Shown here: positions 25,894-35,687 of the stretch, one piece after another | How the letters are laid out: each line of letters starts with the position of its first letter | Numbering within the stretch: the first letter of the stretch is position 1 | NCBI GenBank assembly: GCA_016744695.1 | Contig: JADGDV010000001.1 | Coordinates: forward strand, 1-64,000 | DNA from: Hahellaceae bacterium | GTDB lineage: Bacteria; Pseudomonadota; Gammaproteobacteria; Pseudomonadales; Oleiphilaceae | Length of the DNA: 64,000 nt | Reading direction: 5' to 3' | The notes under the pieces: model-generated | What the model saw: only the letters and a program-made list of their open reading frames with translations | Databases searched by the model: none | Told to the model about the DNA's origin: nothing | Program-made: the position numbers and the translations under genes

Positions 25894-26881
25894 ATTTGAT
25901 GCCATGATGACACCTGAACTCAGAGACATGATAGCGCGCGCTAAACACCTTGAAAAATGGCCTTTAGCGCGGCTTATTTCATTATTTGAAACCAATACCG
26001 AGCAAGCCAAACAAGATCGACATAGTGTAATGTCATCACTAAAAGGCAGCGCTAAAAATGGCTTGATCTTAGGCATTACGGGCACCCCTGGAGCAGGTAA
26101 ATCAAGCCTCATTGGGGAGCTCTGTTTAAGCTTGCTGGCTGAAAAACCCGAACTAAACATTGCCGTATTGGCAGTTGATCCATCAAGTCAGCGCTCTGGC
26201 GGTGCATTACTCGGTGACAGAACCCGAACCAACTTCCCGATTAATGACAAGCGCTTATTCTTCCGATCACAAGCCTCTGATTTAGATCTTGGTGGCGTTG
26301 GTAAAAAAACCTATCAAGTTACACGCCTGCTAAGACAACTGTTCGACATTATAATTATCGAGACGGTGGGGATTGGGCAAAGTGAGATTGAAGTTGAACA
26401 ACTCAGTGATCACACCTGTTTAGTACTTCAGCCCCTTGCGGGTGATCAAGTTCAGTTTATGAAGGCAGGAATAATGGAAGTACCTGATACTTTCATTATT
26501 AATAAATGCGATGAAGACAGTCTCGCAAAAAGAAGTTACCACTTGCTTAAAACCAGCTTAAAACTGGTTAATGTTTCACTCAACAAACACAATGAAAACA
26601 GTAAAAGTGTATTTTTAACCAGCGCGACAAAACAAAAAGGCATTGACGAATTAACTCACTTTCTACTTCAGCTTGAGTCTGATTCATCGGTACGAAAAGA
26701 CAGACAAACACAAGAATATTTTTATCTTGGAAAGTGGATACAACAAGAATTTGGGCGTTTTGGTTTAACCCTATTCAATCAATCTGTAAAAACGGCGCTT
26801 ACCTCACAACAAAGCTACGAAGAAAAAGAAAATACGCTATTTGAGATGATGAAAAAAATGATTCCGTCATTAAGTCGTTAA
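25874..26881 (+). CDS. meaB: MeaB-type G-protein chaperone of the B12 mutase
   Basis: This 335-residue SIMIBI-class GTPase has the P-loop GITGTPGAGKSS at 67-78, followed by LAVDPSSQRSGGALLGDRTR, IETVGIGQSE (switch II) and INKCDE (the NKxD guanine motif). MeaB proteins load adenosylcobalamin into, and protect, methylmalonyl- or ethylmalonyl-CoA mutase. Its start lies inside the end of ecm (20-nt overlap), which implies translational coupling and dedication to that mutase. Confidence 0.92.
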   Translation: MSKNQNRFDAMMTPELRDMIARAKHLEKWPLARLISLFETNTEQAKQDRHSVMSSLKGSAKNGLILGITGTPGAGKSSLIGELCLSLLAEKPELNIAVLAVDPSSQRSGGALLGDRTRTNFPINDKRLFFRSQASDLDLGGVGKKTYQVTRLLRQLFDIIIIETVGIGQSEIEVEQLSDHTCLVLQPLAGDQVQFMKAGIMEVPDTFIINKCDEDSLAKRSYHLLKTSLKLVNVSLNKHNENSKSVFLTSATKQKGIDELTHFLLQLESDSSVRKDRQTQEYFYLGKWIQQEFGRFGLTLFNQSVKTALTSQQSYEEKENTLFEMMKKMIPSLSR

Positions 26882-26941
26882 CGGTAATCAACAAATAAAA
26901 AATTCGAACCATTATTTTTTTTTAACTTTAGGAAGACTATT

Positions 26942-28192
26942 ATGACTGCAAGCAAAGCACTTTATGATATAGGCGAAACTCCCCCGTTAGGCGAAGTACC
27001 AGCACAAATGCATGCCTGGTTAATCCGAGCTGAACGTTTTGGTGAGCCGACTAAAGCATTTCAAAAAGAAGTACTAGACGTACCTCAAATAGCTGACGAT
27101 GAAGTATTAGTTTATGTTATGGCTGCGGGTGTTAACTATAACAATGTATGGGCTGGCTTAGGCATTCCTGTAGATGTTATCGCGGCGCGTAATAAAGCAG
27201 GCCAAACAGAAGACTTTCACATTGGTGGCTCTGACGCATCAGGTATTGTCTATAAAATAGGTAAAGATGTTACTAGCGTTAAAGTTGGCGACGAAGTTGT
27301 TGCCCATTGTGGTAGCTGGAAGAAAAACTGCGCGATGGAACAAGCAGGCAAAGATCCAATGTATGATGATAGCTTCCGCATCTGGGGGTATGAAACTAAC
27401 TTTGGCAGTTTTGCACAATTCACAAAGGTTCAGGACCATCAGTTATTGCCTAAACCTAAGCATTTGAGCTGGGAAGCCGCCGCTACTTACATGCTTGTTG
27501 GTGCTACCTCTTACCGCATGCTTATGGCATGGCAGCCAAACGCAGTTAAGAAAGATGATATTGTTCTAGTATGGGGCGGTGCTGGCGGCATTGGCTCCAT
27601 GGCTATTCAGATAGCCGCAGCGATGGGTGCAAAACCAATAGCCGTAATATCAGATGATAGTAAAATTGATTACTGCATGAAGCTGGGTGCTGTAGGCTGC
27701 ATCAACCGCAAAGACTTTGATCACTGGGGCATGATGCCTCACTGGAAAGATGCTGAAGCATACGGTAAATGGCTAAAAGGTGCTCGCGGCTTTGGTAAAG
27801 CCATTTGGGATATCATCGGAGAGAAACGCGGTGTAGATGTTGTATTCGAACACCCAGGCGAAACCACGCTACCCACCTCAATATTTGTGTGTGAAACAGG
27901 CGGAATGGTTGTAATTTGCGCAGGAACAACCGGTTTTAACGCAACACTAGACCTACGTTACCACTGGATGCGTCAAAAGCGTCTTCAAGGTTCACACTTT
28001 GCGAATGATGACCAAGCTAAAGGTATTAATGATTTAGTAGCTGCAGGTAAAGTTGACCCTTGCCTAGCAAATACTTATACCTATGAGCAATTACCTGATG
28101 CGCACCAATTAATGTATGAAAACAAACACCCTGCAGGCAACATGTCTGTACTTGTGGGCGCACAAAATACCAACATGGGCGTTAGCAAGTAA
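26942..28192 (+). CDS. ccr: crotonyl-CoA carboxylase/reductase
   Basis: This 416-residue MDR enzyme reductively carboxylates crotonyl-CoA to (2S)-ethylmalonyl-CoA with NADPH and CO2, the committing step of the ethylmalonyl-CoA pathway. It matches Ccr in length and in blocks: [60 protein letters not shown] (NADPH), HWGMMPHW and LQGSHFAN near 352, whose histidine belongs to the CO2-binding pocket described for Ccr. AGGAAG lies before the ATG. There are 60 bp to meaB upstream and the epimerase gene follows. Ccr can also serve butyryl- or ethylmalonyl-CoA supply, but mcd and ecm in the same operon fix its role. Confidence 0.95.
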   Translation: MTASKALYDIGETPPLGEVPAQMHAWLIRAERFGEPTKAFQKEVLDVPQIADDEVLVYVMAAGVNYNNVWAGLGIPVDVIAARNKAGQTEDFHIGGSDASGIVYKIGKDVTSVKVGDEVVAHCGSWKKNCAMEQAGKDPMYDDSFRIWGYETNFGSFAQFTKVQDHQLLPKPKHLSWEAAATYMLVGATSYRMLMAWQPNAVKKDDIVLVWGGAGGIGSMAIQIAAAMGAKPIAVISDDSKIDYCMKLGAVGCINRKDFDHWGMMPHWKDAEAYGKWLKGARGFGKAIWDIIGEKRGVDVVFEHPGETTLPTSIFVCETGGMVVICAGTTGFNATLDLRYHWMRQKRLQGSHFANDDQAKGINDLVAAGKVDPCLANTYTYEQLPDAHQLMYENKHPAGNMSVLVGAQNTNMGVSK

Positions 28193-28204
28193 TTAGTCTA
28201 CATT

Positions 28205-28237
28205 CAAAGCCCTCTTCTTTCTGAAGGGGGTGCTTTA
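28205..28237 (+). terminator. imperfect hairpin between ccr and epimerase gene
   Basis: AAAGCCCTCTTC pairs imperfectly with GAAGGGGGTGCTTT around a short T-rich loop. It lies right after the ccr stop and ahead of the epimerase ATG. No T tract follows, so it may act as an attenuator or RNA-stability element that lowers epimerase relative to ccr expression. Confidence 0.35.
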
Positions 28238-28256
28238 CTTCAAGAGCACTTATTTC

Positions 28257-28661
28257 ATGATTAAAAAAATTGATCACCTAGGCATTGCTGTTACCGACCT
28301 TAAAGAAGCTATTGAGATCTATAAAAACATTGGCCTTGAGTTTGTTGGCACTGAAGTGGTAGACGAGCAAAAAGTAGAAACCGCTTTTTTTAAGGTAGGA
28401 GAATCTTACTTTGAGCTGTTAGCCGCTACAGATCCTGCAAGCCCAATAGCTAAATTTATAGAAAAAAATGGCGGTCGTATGCATCATATTGCATTAGCAG
28501 TTGATGATATCGAAGCAGAAATTGAGCGTTTGATTGGCTTAGACTTTGAAATGATAGATACAGTGCCAAGAAAGGGCGCGCATGGCAACTTAATCGCTTT
28601 TATGCACCCAAGGTCTACCAAGGGCACACTGTTGGAAATTTGCTCTAAAGAGAAAGCTTAA
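28257..28661 (+). CDS. epi: ethylmalonyl-/methylmalonyl-CoA epimerase (VOC fold)
   Basis: This 134-residue vicinal-oxygen-chelate protein begins MIKKIDHLGIAVTDLKEA, has FELLAATDPASPIAKFIEKNGG and HHIALAVDDIEAEI, and ends FMHPRSTKGTLLEI. The metal ligands His (KIDHLG), His (MHHIA) and Glu (LLEIC) are present. It interconverts the 2S and 2R epimers of ethylmalonyl-CoA, needed between Ccr and Ecm. The frame could also start at a GTG at 28230, but the family normally begins at MIKKIDH, so ATG 28257 is preferred. It is the last gene of the block. Confidence 0.88.
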   Translation: MIKKIDHLGIAVTDLKEAIEIYKNIGLEFVGTEVVDEQKVETAFFKVGESYFELLAATDPASPIAKFIEKNGGRMHHIALAVDDIEAEIERLIGLDFEMIDTVPRKGAHGNLIAFMHPRSTKGTLLEICSKEKA

Positions 28662-28690
28662 AATTAATTTTTTTGCTTTACGTTCTGCCC

Positions 28691-28850
28691 CTTACCCCTT
28701 GTAGCCGTGATGCAGTACAACGGAATCAAGGGGTTTTCAAGCAGTCATCAAAGCTATATACGCAAATGGTCGATATTTCTGACTTCATCAAATAACCCCT
28801 GATTCCGCTTCGCTTCATGCAAGGCTACAGCTTAACTTGCATAAGGGTAA
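28691..28850. repeat. MITE-like palindromic element
   Basis: Two inverted arms (28692-28735 and 28793-28850) share the pattern TGTAGCC...GGAATC(A)AGGGGTT in inverted orientation with small gaps, enclosing about 55 bp. It lies in the spacer of convergent genes (epimerase and htpX). Repeats with GGAATCAGGGG/TGTAGCC arms are common dispersed elements in proteobacteria. It has no ORF and would fold as RNA, possibly ending both transcripts. Confidence 0.55.
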
Positions 28851-28863
28851 GTAGTTACCGCAA

Positions 28864-29715
28864 TCACAATCGCCTCTCTAAAGCAGCAATACGCTTTTCT
28901 AAAGGAGGATGACTCATCAATAACTCAGTCATTGCTCGCTTGCCACTAATACCAAAAGCCGTTAACTGACTATCTAAGTGACTTTCATTTTTATCACCTT
29001 GTAAGCGCTTTAATGCATCGATCATTTTTTGCTTACCCGCTAAATCAGCACCACCTTCATCTGCTCGAAATTCTCGATAACGAGAGAACCACATAACAAT
29101 AACGCTGGCCAACATGCCAAATACTACTTGGAATGCCATAACGGTCATGAAGTAAACAAAACGATTATCACTGCCTCTACTTATCGCACCGGCAGCGATA
29201 CGAGCAAAAAAGAATACAAACGTATTCATTACGCCTTGTAGTAATGTCATTGTCACCATGTCACCATTGGCAACATGACTTATTTCATGACCTAAAACCG
29301 CTTCAGCCTCATCTTGAGTCATACTGCGTAATAAACCAGTACTGACGGCTACCAAAGCATTATTTTTGTTCATACCCGTAGCAAATGCGTTAATTTCCGG
29401 AGAGTCATACATTGCCACTTCAGGCATCCCGATACCAGCTCTATCAGCTTGACGCTTAACCGTGGTAAGCAACCAGCTTTCTTCAGCATTACGTGGCTGA
29501 CCTATTACATAGGCCCCTACACTTCGCTTAGCAAGCCACTTCGACATTGCAAGGGATATAAAAGAACCACCCATACCAAAGATGGCTGAAATAAGAAGCA
29601 AACCACTTGTCCCTTCAGGGTGAATGCCCAGTAAAGGTAAAACTACATTCAGAACAATACCCAATACAATAAGGATTGCAAAGTTGGTTGCTACGAATAA
29701 AAATATACGTTTCAT
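28864..29715 (-). CDS. htpX: HtpX membrane zinc protease
   Basis: This 283-residue M48B protease of the inner membrane takes part in quality control of membrane proteins. N-terminal helices lie at about 5-25 and 35-60, the zinc site is HEISH (about 143-147) and the third ligand is in [12 protein letters not shown]. Two further hydrophobic segments lie at about 155-210. Start ATG with AAGGA upstream. It follows tmk on the same strand with a 21-bp gap. Confidence 0.93.
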   Translation of the reverse strand: MKRIFLFVATNFAILIVLGIVLNVVLPLLGIHPEGTSGLLLISAIFGMGGSFISLAMSKWLAKRSVGAYVIGQPRNAEESWLLTTVKRQADRAGIGMPEVAMYDSPEINAFATGMNKNNALVAVSTGLLRSMTQDEAEAVLGHEISHVANGDMVTMTLLQGVMNTFVFFFARIAAGAISRGSDNRFVYFMTVMAFQVVFGMLASVIVMWFSRYREFRADEGGADLAGKQKMIDALKRLQGDKNESHLDSQLTAFGISGKRAMTELLMSHPPLEKRIAALERRL

Positions 29716-29736
29716 AAATCCTTCTATCCTATAATT

Positions 29737-30384
29737 CTAACGATTAACAATGCCGTCAACGATTACCTCAAGTACGTCTTTCAACTGTACTTGAACTTCT
29801 TCTAAAGATTTTGACGCATCAATTAACTCAAACCGTTTCGGCTCGGCCTCTACTCTTTCAAGGTAAACATTTCTAACTTTTTCAAAAAATGCGAGCTTTT
29901 CATTTTCAAAACGATCTAACTCACCTCTTTTATGCGCCCGAGCCATGCCAATTTCAACAGGTGCATCAAGTAATATTGTTTTGTCTGGACGAAATTCACC
30001 CTGAACAAAATCTTCGAGGATACCTATTTTATTTGAATCGACACCTCGCCCACCGCCTTGGTAAGCATAAGTTGCATCTGTAAATCTATCTGAAATAACC
30101 CACTTACCCTGTAATAACGCAGGCTTTATCAAGCTCTCAATATGCTGAGCCCTAGCAGCGAACATTAGGAGTAATTCCGCACTCTCAGCTACATTTTCAT
30201 CACGATTTCTTAGCAGTACTTCGCGAATCTCTTCAGCCATTTCAGTACCACCAGGCTCGCGCGTTACAATGACCTCAAGCCCTTTAGACTCTAACGCATC
30301 ACGAATAAATGCAATATTGGTAGATTTACCTACACCCTCCGCACCCTCTACGGTTATAAAAAGCCCTTTATTCACTGAATGCAC
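29737..30384 (-). CDS. tmk: thymidylate kinase
   Basis: This encodes 215 residues, or 212 if a second GTG at 30375, better spaced from an AGG, is used. P-loop is VEGAEGVGKST and the DR(Y/F/H) motif is SDRFTDATYAYQGGGRG, with the lid region RAHKRGELDRFE. It phosphorylates dTMP to dTDP. It follows mltG with an 11-bp gap in the pabC-mltG-tmk order seen in many gammaproteobacteria. Confidence 0.95.
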   Translation of the reverse strand: MHSVNKGLFITVEGAEGVGKSTNIAFIRDALESKGLEVIVTREPGGTEMAEEIREVLLRNRDENVAESAELLLMFAARAQHIESLIKPALLQGKWVISDRFTDATYAYQGGGRGVDSNKIGILEDFVQGEFRPDKTILLDAPVEIGMARAHKRGELDRFENEKLAFFEKVRNVYLERVEAEPKRFELIDASKSLEEVQVQLKDVLEVIVDGIVNR

Positions 30385-30395
30385 CTGTAGTAATT

Positions 30396-31427
30396 TTATT
30401 TAGAAGATCGGTAGTTCTTTTTACGCTTATACACTTGGTATTTATTTACCGCATTAACATGCTCTTTAAGCGTTTCAGAAAAATAATGTAAGCCATTCCC
30501 CTTAGCAACAAAGTAAAGCGATTTACCTGAATCAGGGTGCAGAGCAGCATGTATTGCTTCGCGCCCTGCTAGTGCAATAGGTGTAGGCGGTAGCCCATTA
30601 ATGCGGTATGTATTATAAGTCGTGTATTGTTTCAAATCTTTACGGGTAATATTGCCCTTATACTGATCCCCCATTCCATAGATAACCGTTGGGTCGGTCT
30701 GCAATCGCATACCCATATTTAAACGGCGGATAAACACCCCTGATATTTCCTCTCTTTCTGAGGCATCTCCCGTTTCTTTCTCTACTATAGAGGCAAGAAT
30801 GAGGGCTTCATAAGGTGTTTTTATAGGGAGCCCTTCAGCTTTAGACTGCCACTCCTGATCCAATACTAGCTGCATGCGTTCAAACGAACGCACTAATAGG
30901 CTTAAATCACTATCATTTTTACGATAGGTGTAGGTATCGGGAAAAAACAATCCCTCAGGATGTTTATAAAGATCCGTCACACTATTGAGAATATCTACCG
31001 GCTTATTCCCACCAACGACCTTTTTCAATTTATCATGCTTGGCCAATTCAGCGAGCAACTCTTTAAACGTCCAGCCTTCTACAAACGTTATTTGATATTG
31101 AATAGACTGGCCAGAAACAAAAATATCGATTAATTCAGGAATAGTTAACTTGCCTTCAAGCTCATATTCACCTGCTTTTAGCTGCCCACTCAAACCACTA
31201 AGACGACCATAAACCTTCATTATCCATGGAGTATCAAGCACCCCCTGAGTCATTAAAACCTTAGTTATCGTGTTAAAACTCTGCCCAGGAACGATTTCAA
31301 TAATTGTGTGGTCATCAGCATTCATTACAGGTGTCGCTAACTCATATTTATAATAAGCAAAGGCACCGGCAACAAGCAGCAAAAGTGAACATACACTGAA
31401 TATTAATATTATTAGAAGTTTTTTCAA
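30396..31427 (-). CDS. mltG: endolytic murein transglycosylase MltG
   Basis: This 343-residue protein has one N-terminal membrane anchor (about 3-25) and a periplasmic YceG domain. The active-site region is ILASIVEKETGDASERE, followed by RLNMGMRLQTDPTVIYG and NTYRINGLPPTPI. It cleaves nascent glycan strands and sets their length. Its start overlaps the pabC stop by 4 nt (ATGA). Confidence 0.94.
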   Translation of the reverse strand: MKKLLIILIFSVCSLLLLVAGAFAYYKYELATPVMNADDHTIIEIVPGQSFNTITKVLMTQGVLDTPWIMKVYGRLSGLSGQLKAGEYELEGKLTIPELIDIFVSGQSIQYQITFVEGWTFKELLAELAKHDKLKKVVGGNKPVDILNSVTDLYKHPEGLFFPDTYTYRKNDSDLSLLVRSFERMQLVLDQEWQSKAEGLPIKTPYEALILASIVEKETGDASEREEISGVFIRRLNMGMRLQTDPTVIYGMGDQYKGNITRKDLKQYTTYNTYRINGLPPTPIALAGREAIHAALHPDSGKSLYFVAKGNGLHYFSETLKEHVNAVNKYQVYKRKKNYRSSK

Positions 31428-32296
31428 AGCTCGAACTCAAAATTTAATGCACGATTAAAAAGTCTCTGGATATCGAAAACCAAAGTATTTATGGGCAAAT
31501 TTATACCATCAAGCACTCGAACAGGCCATACACCCAACACACTATTCACAATAGCCATGCCATCAAATTCAGCTAACTGAGCCGGTTCAATATTCTCAAA
31601 ACGACCTTGAACACCTAAGGTTGATAAATTATCAAAAATAAAACTTCGTGCAACGCCATCAACACCACACAATGTTGTAACAGGTGAGACTATTTTATTA
31701 CCCTTAAATAACAAGATATTTGACTTAGTCCCTTCAATCATTCGTCCTTTTTGATCAAGCATAATGCCTTCAGAAACAGAATCACTTAACTCTGTGCTTG
31801 CAAGTACCTGATCAAGTCTATTTAAATGTTTGATTCCAGCTAATATAGGGTTCTCTGATAGACGATGTAAGCATGTAGATGCCAATATACCTTCACTAGC
31901 ATGCGTTATAGGGTAGACTGGCGCTGGGTAACAAATGATTATTTCAGAAGGCATGCACTGTTGAGCTGGCTGATAACCTCGACCACCCGCACCGCGCGTA
32001 ATCATAAGCTTAACGACACAAACCTCAAACGCCCTGCCAGACTCACTAACAACGCGCTCTAAGCCAGACCACAGCCTGCGATATAAGTCGGGGTCCGTCT
32101 TTATTTTTAGCTGCTTGCACCCTTTATCTAGGCGTTTGCAATGATAGCCCCACAAAGCAGCCTTACCATTAACCACCCTAACCGTCTCAAATAAACCATC
32201 TCCATACATAAACCCTCTGTCGAATAGGTCAACAAAGGACTTTAGCTCTCCATTAACAAGAGCAACTGTATTATTTTGCAAAGGCGTAGAAGACAA
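31424..32296 (-). CDS. pabC: aminodeoxychorismate lyase
   Basis: This 290-residue PLP enzyme of fold type IV forms 4-aminobenzoate and pyruvate for folate synthesis. Motifs are FDRGFMYGDGLFETV, ITRGAGGRGYQP and the PLP-lysine segment LAGIKHLNRLDQVLA (lysine about 159), with a SNILLFKG strand. It starts 3 bp after fabF. A branched-chain aminotransferase is the alternative, but the location is classic for pabC. Confidence 0.92.
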   Translation of the reverse strand: MSSTPLQNNTVALVNGELKSFVDLFDRGFMYGDGLFETVRVVNGKAALWGYHCKRLDKGCKQLKIKTDPDLYRRLWSGLERVVSESGRAFEVCVVKLMITRGAGGRGYQPAQQCMPSEIIICYPAPVYPITHASEGILASTCLHRLSENPILAGIKHLNRLDQVLASTELSDSVSEGIMLDQKGRMIEGTKSNILLFKGNKIVSPVTTLCGVDGVARSFIFDNLSTLGVQGRFENIEPAQLAEFDGMAIVNSVLGVWPVRVLDGINLPINTLVFDIQRLFNRALNFEFEL

Positions 32297-32299
32297 AAA

Positions 32300-33550
32300 T
32301 TAACCGTTAAATTTAGCAAATATTAATGAACCGTTAGTGCCACCAAAGCCAAAGGAGTTAGATAAGGCATAATTGACTGCTCCTTCTTGAGCCGTATTAG
32401 GCACAAAATTAAGATCACACTCTTCACTTGGGTTTTCTAAATTAATAGTGGGAGCAACAATACTATCTCGGATACTATTAATGCAAAAAATAGCCTCAAT
32501 TGCACCCGCAGCGCCAAGCAAATGCCCGGTCATTGATTTAGTTGAACTGACTTTTAAAGACTCAACAGATGAGCCAAACACCGATTTTACAGCGCGACAC
32601 TCAGCTATATCACCCAAAGGGGTTGATGTTCCGTGTGCGTTCACATAATCAATTTTATCTGCTGAAATACCGGCATCATTCAATGCCCTCTTCATGGATG
32701 ATTGCGCGCCCTCACCATTCTCGGAAGGTGAAGTAATATGATTGGCGTCATCACTCATACCAAAGCCCACTAATTCACAGATAATATTAGCGCCTCGCTT
32801 TTTAGCCGTTTCTAGTTCTTCTAATACCAATACACCTGCACCATCACCTAAAACAAAACCATCCCTTTCGGTATCCCATGGACGACTAGCACGCTGTGGT
32901 TCATCATTACGCGTTGATAAAGCCCGAGCAGAACAGAAAGACGCAACTCCCGTTGGTGTGGTTGCCATTTCAGCACCACCCGCAATCATAATATCCGCAT
33001 CACCATAAGCAATGGTTCTGGCCGCATAACCAATATTGTGTGTACCCGTTGTACAGGCGGTTGTTATAGCAATATTAGGTCCTTTAAAACCATAACGAAT
33101 AGCTAAATTGCCACCGATCATATTGATTACAGTACCTGGTACAAAGAAAGGAGATACCTTTCTTGGGCCGCCATCTAGCAAGGCTTTGTAATTTCTTTCG
33201 ATAGTTTCTAAACCACCAATGCCTGAGCCAATAGCAACGCCGACTTTATCTAGTAACTCAGTATCTTCACAGTCACTTAAGCCTGCATGATTAATAGCCT
33301 GAATAGCTGCGACCATGCCATACTGCATGAACACATCTATTTTTCTCATATCTTTTTTACTGATATAACTTTCAATATCTAGATTATTTACAGCACCACC
33401 GATTTTACTGGCAAATTTTTCAGTATCAAAACGATCAATAAGGCTTATTCCGCTTTCACCTTTTAAAGCTGCAGCCCATGAATCTTCAACTGAGTTACCC
33501 AAAGGGGAGACCATACCTGTACCGGTTACAACCACTCTCCTTGATGCCAT
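32300..33550 (-). CDS. fabF: 3-oxoacyl-ACP synthase II
   Basis: This encodes 416 residues from the ATG at 33550 ([10 protein letters not shown]), chosen because GAGGT lies just upstream; the frame extends 4 codons further. The condensing-enzyme triad is Cys in [12 protein letters not shown], His in [13 protein letters not shown] and His in [15 protein letters not shown]. It elongates acyl-ACP with malonyl-ACP. It is separated from acpP by a terminator-like hairpin. Confidence 0.96.
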   Translation of the reverse strand: MASRRVVVTGTGMVSPLGNSVEDSWAAALKGESGISLIDRFDTEKFASKIGGAVNNLDIESYISKKDMRKIDVFMQYGMVAAIQAINHAGLSDCEDTELLDKVGVAIGSGIGGLETIERNYKALLDGGPRKVSPFFVPGTVINMIGGNLAIRYGFKGPNIAITTACTTGTHNIGYAARTIAYGDADIMIAGGAEMATTPTGVASFCSARALSTRNDEPQRASRPWDTERDGFVLGDGAGVLVLEELETAKKRGANIICELVGFGMSDDANHITSPSENGEGAQSSMKRALNDAGISADKIDYVNAHGTSTPLGDIAECRAVKSVFGSSVESLKVSSTKSMTGHLLGAAGAIEAIFCINSIRDSIVAPTINLENPSEECDLNFVPNTAQEGAVNYALSNSFGFGGTNGSLIFAKFNG

Positions 33551-33582
33551 CTGAAACCTCATAAAATATGATAGATACTAAA

Positions 33583-33614
33583 AGGCCGCCCGATATACAA
33601 TATCTGGACGGCCT
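33583..33614 (-). terminator. hairpin between acpP and fabF
   Basis: On the minus strand AGGCCGTCCAGATAT pairs with ATATCGGGCGGCCT and is followed by TTTT. It lies 3' of acpP and just upstream of the fabF ribosome binding site. It probably ends most transcripts after acpP, giving the usual excess of acyl carrier protein over FabF. Confidence 0.65.
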
Positions 33615-33645
33615 AATGCTTTGCTAATCATTAACTACAGAACAA

Positions 33646-33879
33646 TTACTGACTAGAAATAATGTAATCAATAGCATTCTGAACAGAAGCTAACTTTTCA
33701 GCTTCCTCATCAGGAATTTCTGTTTCAAATTCTTCTTCAAGCGCCATTACTAACTCAACGGTATCGAGAGAGTCTGCCCCTAAGTCTTCAACAAAAGACG
33801 AAGTATTCTGAACTTCTGATTCTTTAACGCCCAGCTGCTCACAGACTATTTTTTTTACGCGCTCTTCAACTGTACTCAT
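33646..33879 (-). CDS. acpP: acyl carrier protein
   Basis: This 77-residue, strongly acidic four-helix protein has the phosphopantetheine serine S37 in [14 protein letters not shown]. It carries acyl chains in fatty acid synthesis. It lies between fabG and fabF in the standard order. Confidence 0.98.
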   Translation of the reverse strand: MSTVEERVKKIVCEQLGVKESEVQNTSSFVEDLGADSLDTVELVMALEEEFETEIPDEEAEKLASVQNAIDYIISSQ

Positions 33880-33988
33880 ACTTTCCTCGCTATATGTAAA
33901 CCAAGCACCAATTCTAATTTAAACATTATTAGATAGGCTGCTAGTTTATTAGACTACTATCCCTTAAACAAGCGTAAATTGTACATTG

Positions 33989-34732
33989 CTAAGCCATGTA
34001 CATGCCACCATTAACATTAATTGTTTCACCCGTAACATAAGTTGAGCCTTCCCCAGCCAAAAAGCTGATAACTGAAGCCACCTCTTCTGCCTTACCCAAT
34101 CTCTTCGCCGGTATTACAGATAACATAGCATTTACCTGTTCTTCATTTAACTCTTTAGTCATATCGGTTTCAATAAACCCTGGCGCAACAGAGTTAACAG
34201 TAATACCACGTCCAGCCATCTCTTTAGCAAGCGAGCGAGTGAAGCCCTCAACACCCGACTTAGATGCAGCATAATTAACCTGCCCAGCATTCCCCATAGA
34301 GGCAACCACTGAGCTCACATTAATAATACGCCCCCACCGAGCCTTCGACATCCCCCGCAAGACCGCCTTAGAAGTCCGGTAAAGTGACGATAAGTTAGTA
34401 TTCAATACAGAATCCCACTCTTCAGGCTTCATCCTTAAAAGAAGGTTATCTTTAGTAATTCCCGCATTATTCACTAAAACTAACGGCGCACCGTAGGCAG
34501 ACTTAACCTGATCAATACCCTGTTCTACCGATTCATCACTAGACACATCCATAACAATCCCATCACCACTCAAACCCCAGCGAGCGAAGTAATGGGATAT
34601 TGACGATGCTCCCGCCTCTGTTGTTGCAGTACCTATGACAGTAAAACCTTGAGTAGCAAGTGACTTCGCAATGGCCAGACCAATACCGCGACTAGCCCCC
34701 GTAATTAATGCAACCTTACCTTCTAAAGACAT
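33989..34732 (-). CDS. fabG: 3-oxoacyl-ACP reductase
   Basis: This 247-residue short-chain dehydrogenase has the NADPH site TGASRGIG, NNAG, the active-site serine in INVSSVVASMG and YAASK. It ends VNGGMYMA, close to the E. coli FabG terminus. It lies 19 bp after fabD and upstream of acpP, which fixes the assignment among SDR enzymes. Confidence 0.96.
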   Translation of the reverse strand: MSLEGKVALITGASRGIGLAIAKSLATQGFTVIGTATTEAGASSISHYFARWGLSGDGIVMDVSSDESVEQGIDQVKSAYGAPLVLVNNAGITKDNLLLRMKPEEWDSVLNTNLSSLYRTSKAVLRGMSKARWGRIINVSSVVASMGNAGQVNYAASKSGVEGFTRSLAKEMAGRGITVNSVAPGFIETDMTKELNEEQVNAMLSVIPAKRLGKAEEVASVISFLAGEGSTYVTGETINVNGGMYMA

Positions 34733-34751
34733 TTACATACTCCCTTATATA

Positions 34752-35687
34752 TTATTTTAAGACGTCTAATATCGCAGTATTTAATGCAGCCGGCTCTTCA
34801 ATATTGAAACGAGCCAAGTTTTTATCAATTCTTTTTGTAAGCCCCGTTAAAACCTTACCAGGGCCGCACTCTACAATGCCTGAAACACCTATTTTTTCAA
34901 GTTTAGCAACACTCTGAGACCATAGAACAGGCGAATACAATTGTTTAATCAAATTATCAATTATCTGTTCTTTATCTGTCACAAGTTCAGCAGAAACATT
35001 CTGAATCACAGGTATAGTCACATCACCAAACTCAAGGTCCCGCAATGCACTTTCAAGTTGATTTGAAGCCTGCTTCATTAGCGCACTATGCGCCGGTACA
35101 CTAACAGGTAAAGGTAACGCCCTTTTAGCGCCTGCACTCTTACACTCAAGAATTGCTCTATCAACAGCAACCTTACTGCCAGCGATTACAACCTGACCAG
35201 GGGCATTAAAATTAACAGCGGAAACCACATCACCTTGAGCCGCAGACTCACAAGCAGTAACAACCCCATCATTATCTAAGCCAATGATTGCAGCCATCGC
35301 CCCTTCACCTAGCGGTACTGCATTTTGCATTAAACGACCGCGAAGATTCACTAACTTAACCGCATCACTAAACGACAATGCACCTGAAGCCACCAAAGCA
35401 GAGTATTCACCCAGGCTATGCCCTGCAACACAACTAGGTGCCACACCACCCAACTCCTGCCACACACGATACAAAGCAATACTCGCAGCAAGAATAGCAG
35501 GCTGAGTATTTTCTGTTTTATTCAGATCTTCTAACGGTCCACTTTGAATAAGCGACCATAAATCGAAACCCAAGGCCTCAGACGCTTCATTGAAGCACGC
35601 TTGCACGACACTGTATTCAGAATATGCAGCAGAAAGCATACCTACGGATTGCGAACCCTGACCTGGAAATAGAAATGATATATTCAT
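34752..35687 (-). CDS. fabD: malonyl-CoA:ACP transacylase
   Basis: This 311-residue enzyme has the nucleophile serine in GHSLGEYSAL and the N-terminal FLFPGQGSQSVGM. VPAHSALM carries the catalytic histidine. It loads malonyl groups on ACP. The upstream neighbour is plsX at a 130-bp distance, where fabH is normally found. Confidence 0.96.
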   Translation of the reverse strand: MNISFLFPGQGSQSVGMLSAAYSEYSVVQACFNEASEALGFDLWSLIQSGPLEDLNKTENTQPAILAASIALYRVWQELGGVAPSCVAGHSLGEYSALVASGALSFSDAVKLVNLRGRLMQNAVPLGEGAMAAIIGLDNDGVVTACESAAQGDVVSAVNFNAPGQVVIAGSKVAVDRAILECKSAGAKRALPLPVSVPAHSALMKQASNQLESALRDLEFGDVTIPVIQNVSAELVTDKEQIIDNLIKQLYSPVLWSQSVAKLEKIGVSGIVECGPGKVLTGLTKRIDKNLARFNIEEPAALNTAILDVLK

